DNA of 54,888 nucleotides from SH-MAG3 sp035461245. Lineage in GTDB: Bacteria; Gemmatimonadota; Gemmatimonadetes; Longimicrobiales; RSA9. The DNA lies in the NCBI GenBank assembly GCA_035461245.1, contig DATHVP010000141.1:1-54888 (forward strand). Reading direction: 5' to 3'. Both the position numbers and the translations under genes were made by a program. Shown one piece after another: positions 51,404 to 54,888 of the stretch (position 1 is its first letter; every line of letters starts with the position of its first letter). The notes beneath the pieces are model-generated. The model did not search any database. It saw only the letters and a list, made by a program, of their open reading frames with translations, and had not been told where the DNA came from.

Positions 51404-52806
51404 ACGCCTGAATCCTCAGCCGGTCCGATCTTGCCGTGCGACGTTGCACCACCCTGGACGCGCCGGCCGCGCGAAGGCGGCGGCAGCACCTCCTTCAGCT
51501 CGGCTACGGCAACGGCAGGGAACAGCCGCAGGAAGAGCATGAAGAACATCCAGAACCAGGCAAAACTGCCCAGCACGATGAGCATCTCCGTCAGCGACGG
51601 CTGGTAGTTGCGCCACTGCCACGGCTCGTACTCGTGGGCCAGCGACGTGACAATGATCACGAACCGCTCGAACCACATGCCGATGTTGATGAAGATCGTG
51701 ATGACGAACATGGCCGGCAGGCTCCGGCGGATGCTCGGCCACCACAGCATCATGGGGATGATGCCATTGCAGGTGAGCATGATCCACGTCGCCCACCACA
51801 CGTCGCCGGTGAGGCGGTTCATGAAGACACCCCGCTCCGGCGGCTCGAAGCTGTACCACGCCATGAAGAACTCGGTGAGGTACGCGTAGAACACGACCAT
51901 GCCGGACACCAGGATCATCTTGCCCATGGCGTCGAAGTGGCGCGGCGTGAAGTACGCCTCGAGGTTGAAGATCTTGCGGATGGGGATCACCAGCGTGACC
52001 ACCATGGCGAGACCGGAGAAGATGGCGCCGGCGACGAAGTACGGTGCGAAGATGGTCGCGTGCCAGCCGGGCACGATGGACATGGCGAAGTCCCACGACA
52101 CGACGGAGTGCACCGACAGCACCAGCGGCGTGGCCAGGGCGGCCAGGTACAGGTACGCCTTGGAGAAGTGGCGCCACTCGTTCGCGGTGCCGCGCCAGCC
52201 GAAGGCCATGACCGTGTAGAGCTTCTTCCGCCAGGGCACGGTCGTGGCATCACGGGCCGCCGCGATGTCCGGGATCATGCCGAGGATGAAGAACGTCGTC
52301 GAGACCGTCAGGTACGTCGAGACCGCGAACACGTCCCACAGCAGCGGCGACCGGAAGTTGGGCCACAGTTCGCGCTGGTTCGGGTACGGCAACAGGTAGT
52401 AGAAGATCCAGGGCCGGCCCAGGTGGATGATGGGGAACAGCCCGGCCGTGAGCACGGCGAAGACCGTCATCGCCTCCGCGATGCGGTAGATGGACTGCCG
52501 CCAGCGGGCCCGGAACAGGAACAGAACCGCGGAGATGAGCGTGCCGGCGTGGCCGATACCGACCCAGAAGACGAAGGTCGTGATGTACGCGCCCCAGCCC
52601 ACCGGGTTCTGCAGCCCGGACATGCCGATGCCCTTGACCACCTGGTTCAGCCAGGCGATGGCGCCCATGGCCAGCACCACCAGCGTGATGGCCAGGATGA
52701 TGTAGTAGCCCCTGCCCGGCGCGCTCAGCAGCCGGAGCACGTCCCGGTTGACGTCGCCGTATGACCTGACGTCCGGGTGGGTCTCCGAACGAATTACAGT
52801 CGCCAT
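51400..52806 (-). CDS. actC: Alternative complex III subunit ActC (NrfD-like membrane protein)
   Basis: The 468-aa protein has about ten hydrophobic helices with NrfD-like FVFWVGIGHAGTLISAVL, SVHSVVSWDFAMSIVPGWHATIFAPYFVAGAI and LTCNGIIPMMLWWPS. It is the first of the two membrane cores that sit under the ActB Fe-S domain. It starts four bases after the actB stop and its stop overlaps actD. The polar C-terminal ~30 residues are unusual only in length. Confidence 0.93.
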   Translation of the reverse strand: MATVIRSETHPDVRSYGDVNRDVLRLLSAPGRGYYIILAITLVVLAMGAIAWLNQVVKGIGMSGLQNPVGWGAYITTFVFWVGIGHAGTLISAVLFLFRARWRQSIYRIAEAMTVFAVLTAGLFPIIHLGRPWIFYYLLPYPNQRELWPNFRSPLLWDVFAVSTYLTVSTTFFILGMIPDIAAARDATTVPWRKKLYTVMAFGWRGTANEWRHFSKAYLYLAALATPLVLSVHSVVSWDFAMSIVPGWHATIFAPYFVAGAIFSGLAMVVTLVIPIRKIFNLEAYFTPRHFDAMGKMILVSGMVVFYAYLTEFFMAWYSFEPPERGVFMNRLTGDVWWATWIMLTCNGIIPMMLWWPSIRRSLPAMFVITIFINIGMWFERFVIIVTSLAHEYEPWQWRNYQPSLTEMLIVLGSFAWFWMFFMLFLRLFPAVAVAELKEVLPPPSRGRRVQGGATSHGKIGPAEDSGV

Positions 52807-52809
52807 ATG

Positions 52810-54888
52810 CTAGTGGTCCTCCCCGTGATCGAGCTCGGTCCGGAGGGAGACCTTTCTCAGGTATGTGATGGCGGATTGCGTGTTCAGCGCCTCGAACACG
52901 CGGTAGCCGCGGCCGGAGGCGGCGACGCGCGCCACCCGCGAATTCGGGTCCTTGATGTTACCGAACACGATGGCCTCGCCAGGACACGTCTGGGCGCACG
53001 CCGGCGTGATCTCGCCGTCGGTGGTGCCGCGGTTCTGGAGGCGCGCCGTGTTCTGCGCGTCGCGGATCCGCTGCACGCAGAACGTGCACTTCTCCATGAC
53101 GCCCGTCTCGCGGACGGTTACGTCCGGGTTCAGCTGCCAGTTCAGCGGCTCCGGCCATTCCGCCGTGTGCCAGTTGAAGACACGGACCTTGTACGGACAG
53201 TTGTTGGCGCAGTACCGCGTGCCGACGCAGCGGTTGTAGACCTGGGCGTTGAGACCTTCCGGCGTATGGTACGCGGCGTAGACCGGGCAGACCGGCTCGC
53301 ACGGCGCGGTGCCGCACTGCTGGCAGAGCATGGGGAGGAACATGGTCTCCATCTCCGCGCCCTCACCCTGGAAATAGCGCTCGATGCGGATCCAGTTCAG
53401 GATCCGGCCGCGCTTGACCTGCTCCGGCCCTACGATACCGATGTTGTTCTCGGCATAGCAGGCCGTAACGCACGCGCTGCAGCCGATGCAGCGTTCCAGG
53501 TCGATGGACATGGCCCACCGGGGCTGGTCCTCGCTGTACTCGCCATAATGCGTGCCGGGCTGCGGGAAGCCGGCAGGCGACGCGTCAATGTCCGCCGGTG
53601 CCCAGCCACCCGCTGCCTGCAGGCTGCGCACGCGGGCGTCCATGGGATGGATGTCCGGTTCGTGGGGATGCTCCGGGCCCGGGATGTACCCGGGCGCTGA
53701 GTATGCGACGCCCAGCGGCACCAGGGGCTGTCCACGGGACTCGTCCCGGTGCCGGGCGTCCATGAGGCTGGTGGCCCGGGCGACCTCGCGGTCGTGCTGT
53801 TCGTCCTGGAGGCTGGCCTGTACGGGCCGCTCCCAGCGGCCGGTCTTGCGCAGTGTGGCCCGGGTCTGCACGTAGACCAGCGCGCCGGAGGCCGGCTCCG
53901 CCGTGGCGTTCAGCAGGCGCAGCGGGTTGATGCCGCGATCCTTCGCGTAGCGGCCGAGGTGTTCGTGGCCCTGGCCGAGCTGTATGGCGATGGTGTCAGG
54001 CCGGATCCCCGGGTGGCGCCACACCGGCGCCTCTATGGTGCCGCGCTCGGTCTCCACCTCCACGATGTGGCCATTGTCCAGGCGCAGTCGCTCGGCTGTG
54101 CCGGGGTTGATCTCCACCCACGACGACCAGCAGAACTTGCTGACGGGGTCGGGCAGCTCCTGCAGCCATGGCCGGTTCGCCAGGCGGCCGTCCCAGAAGC
54201 GATGGGACGGGTAGACGACGAGGTAGTAGCCGTCGTCGCCGGCTTCGCCCGTGAACGCCGCCTCGGTGATGGCCAGGCTGCCCAGGCCCTCGGCCTGGAC
54301 GGCCGGCGCCGGCGTGGCCGGCGCCTGCGCCGTCGTCTGCACGTAGCCCACCTGCAGCGACTCGCGCCACCAGTCCTCGAAGTCCCCGGCGGCACCCGCC
54401 GCCGGCGCGACTTCCCGGCCCCAGTGGTCGCGGAGATAGTCGTAGAACGTCGTTGCCTGCGTCTGCATGGGCGCATTCAGGCGGCGGGCGACGGACAGGA
54501 GCACGTCGCCCGTCTGCTTCGTCTCGAAGACCGGGACCATAACCGGCTGGACGAGGGCGGTGATGCCCGTGCGAGGCACGTAGTCGCCCCAGCTCTCCAG
54601 GAAGTGGTGGTCGGGCAGCAGCAGGTGGGCCCGGTCGCTGGTCTCGTCCAGCATGGAGGAGAACGACGCCACGAACGGCACGCGGGCGAGCGCGTCCGCG
54701 ACGACCTCGTGCTCCGGCATGTTGTACAGCGGATTCGGCCCGTGCACCAGCAGCGCACCAACCTCACCGTTGCGCATGCGCAGGAGCAGCTGCTGCATGG
54801 CGGCGTAGCTGCCGCTGCCCGTCGCGAACTCCTCGCGGTTGTCGAGGTTCACGGTGCTGCCGATGTTGCCGGCGACCTGGTTCAGGAT
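52810..54888 (-). CDS. actB: Alternative complex III subunit ActB (molybdopterin-oxidoreductase-like plus Fe-S domain; partial)
   Basis: The 693 visible codons (N-terminus outside the window) include the end of a molybdopterin-oxidoreductase-like domain (GPNPLYNMPEH, DETSDRAHLLLPDHHFLESWGDYVPR) and a ferredoxin-type domain near the C-terminus. Cysteine motifs seen there are CIGCSACVTACYAEN, CQQCGTAPCEPVCP, CVGTRYCANNCPY, CTFCVQRI and CAQTCPGEA, which hold several Fe-S clusters. In known ActB the molybdopterin-like part carries no cofactor. The GTG at 54852 is internal; the frame runs on without a stop to 54888. Confidence 0.94.
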   Translation of the reverse strand: MLNQVAGNIGSTVNLDNREEFATGSGSYAAMQQLLLRMRNGEVGALLVHGPNPLYNMPEHEVVADALARVPFVASFSSMLDETSDRAHLLLPDHHFLESWGDYVPRTGITALVQPVMVPVFETKQTGDVLLSVARRLNAPMQTQATTFYDYLRDHWGREVAPAAGAAGDFEDWWRESLQVGYVQTTAQAPATPAPAVQAEGLGSLAITEAAFTGEAGDDGYYLVVYPSHRFWDGRLANRPWLQELPDPVSKFCWSSWVEINPGTAERLRLDNGHIVEVETERGTIEAPVWRHPGIRPDTIAIQLGQGHEHLGRYAKDRGINPLRLLNATAEPASGALVYVQTRATLRKTGRWERPVQASLQDEQHDREVARATSLMDARHRDESRGQPLVPLGVAYSAPGYIPGPEHPHEPDIHPMDARVRSLQAAGGWAPADIDASPAGFPQPGTHYGEYSEDQPRWAMSIDLERCIGCSACVTACYAENNIGIVGPEQVKRGRILNWIRIERYFQGEGAEMETMFLPMLCQQCGTAPCEPVCPVYAAYHTPEGLNAQVYNRCVGTRYCANNCPYKVRVFNWHTAEWPEPLNWQLNPDVTVRETGVMEKCTFCVQRIRDAQNTARLQNRGTTDGEITPACAQTCPGEAIVFGNIKDPNSRVARVAASGRGYRVFEALNTQSAITYLRKVSLRTELDHGEDH

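Overview
The window is high-GC bacterial chromosomal DNA that looks like a member of the Gemmatimonadota or a close relative. This is inferred from the combination of an alternative complex III operon (actB-C-D-E-F), a GWxTD-domain lipoprotein, a one-POTRA BamA-like barrel, several Opp-type and amidohydrolase genes, and GC-rich codon use. No rRNA or tRNA gene is present to confirm it. I saw no tRNA, rRNA, CRISPR array, transposase or phage gene, so this is mostly core chromosome with a few accessory blocks.

Layout. 1-1767: a secreted M28 peptidase with a beta-propeller-like N-terminal half (minus strand, truncated by the window edge). 1937-4589: SDR oxidoreductase coupled to a cyanophycinase-like/NTF2 fusion, then a cyclophilin. 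4605-7718 (minus): ATP-type PEP carboxykinase followed by an HD phosphohydrolase, with a 176-bp inverted-repeat element wedged between them. 7854-14679: six overlapping plus-strand genes (BamA-like barrel, amidohydrolase, methyltransferase, FAD oxidoreductase, SRPBCC cyclase-like protein, ketosynthase), which look like a small uncharacterised lipid or polyketide pathway. 14960-17829: an outer-membrane barrel with a polyproline linker, a DUF4126 protein and an AhpD-like protein. 17830-18262: a structured, terminator-ended leader ahead of a sigma-70 factor gene (18263-19123). 19189-25090 (minus): ssb, polA, a cold-shock gene, and a GWxTD lipoprotein coupled to an ExbB/TolQ-like channel.

25191-33276 (minus) reads as one long operon: gcvH, a metallo-beta-lactamase-fold hydrolase, a LipM-like octanoyltransferase, then oppA-B-C-D-F. 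A strong promoter precedes gcvH, and LipM/GcvH is a known enzyme/substrate pair. 33384-33605 is a stand-alone 73-aa histidine-kinase dimerisation domain with a probable leaderless promoter. 33729-33980 is a compact transcription unit with its own promoter, a 13-nt perfect Shine-Dalgarno, a 20-codon ORF and a strong terminator. 34117-43434 (mostly plus): a lytic transglycosylase, two acyl-CoA dehydrogenases, YhbY, a type II P-type ATPase, a small ribbon-helix-helix-like gene, and a GroES-like/Hsp33 chaperone pair. 43714-47724: a second lytic transglycosylase, an M20 dipeptidase, a PLP-dependent deaminase/desulfhydrase-like protein and a small secreted protein. 47998-54888 (minus): the alternative complex III genes actB (partial) to actF, then a TrmJ-like RNA methyltransferase.

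The most unusual items are the small-ORF transcription unit at 33729-33980, the structured leader before the sigma factor, the inverted-repeat element at 5941-6116, the coupled six-gene pathway at 7854-14679, and intrinsic terminators placed directly in front of start codons (sigma factor, hslO, and the gene at 47266). Promoters were recognised by eye as -35/-10 pairs and none has been tested.
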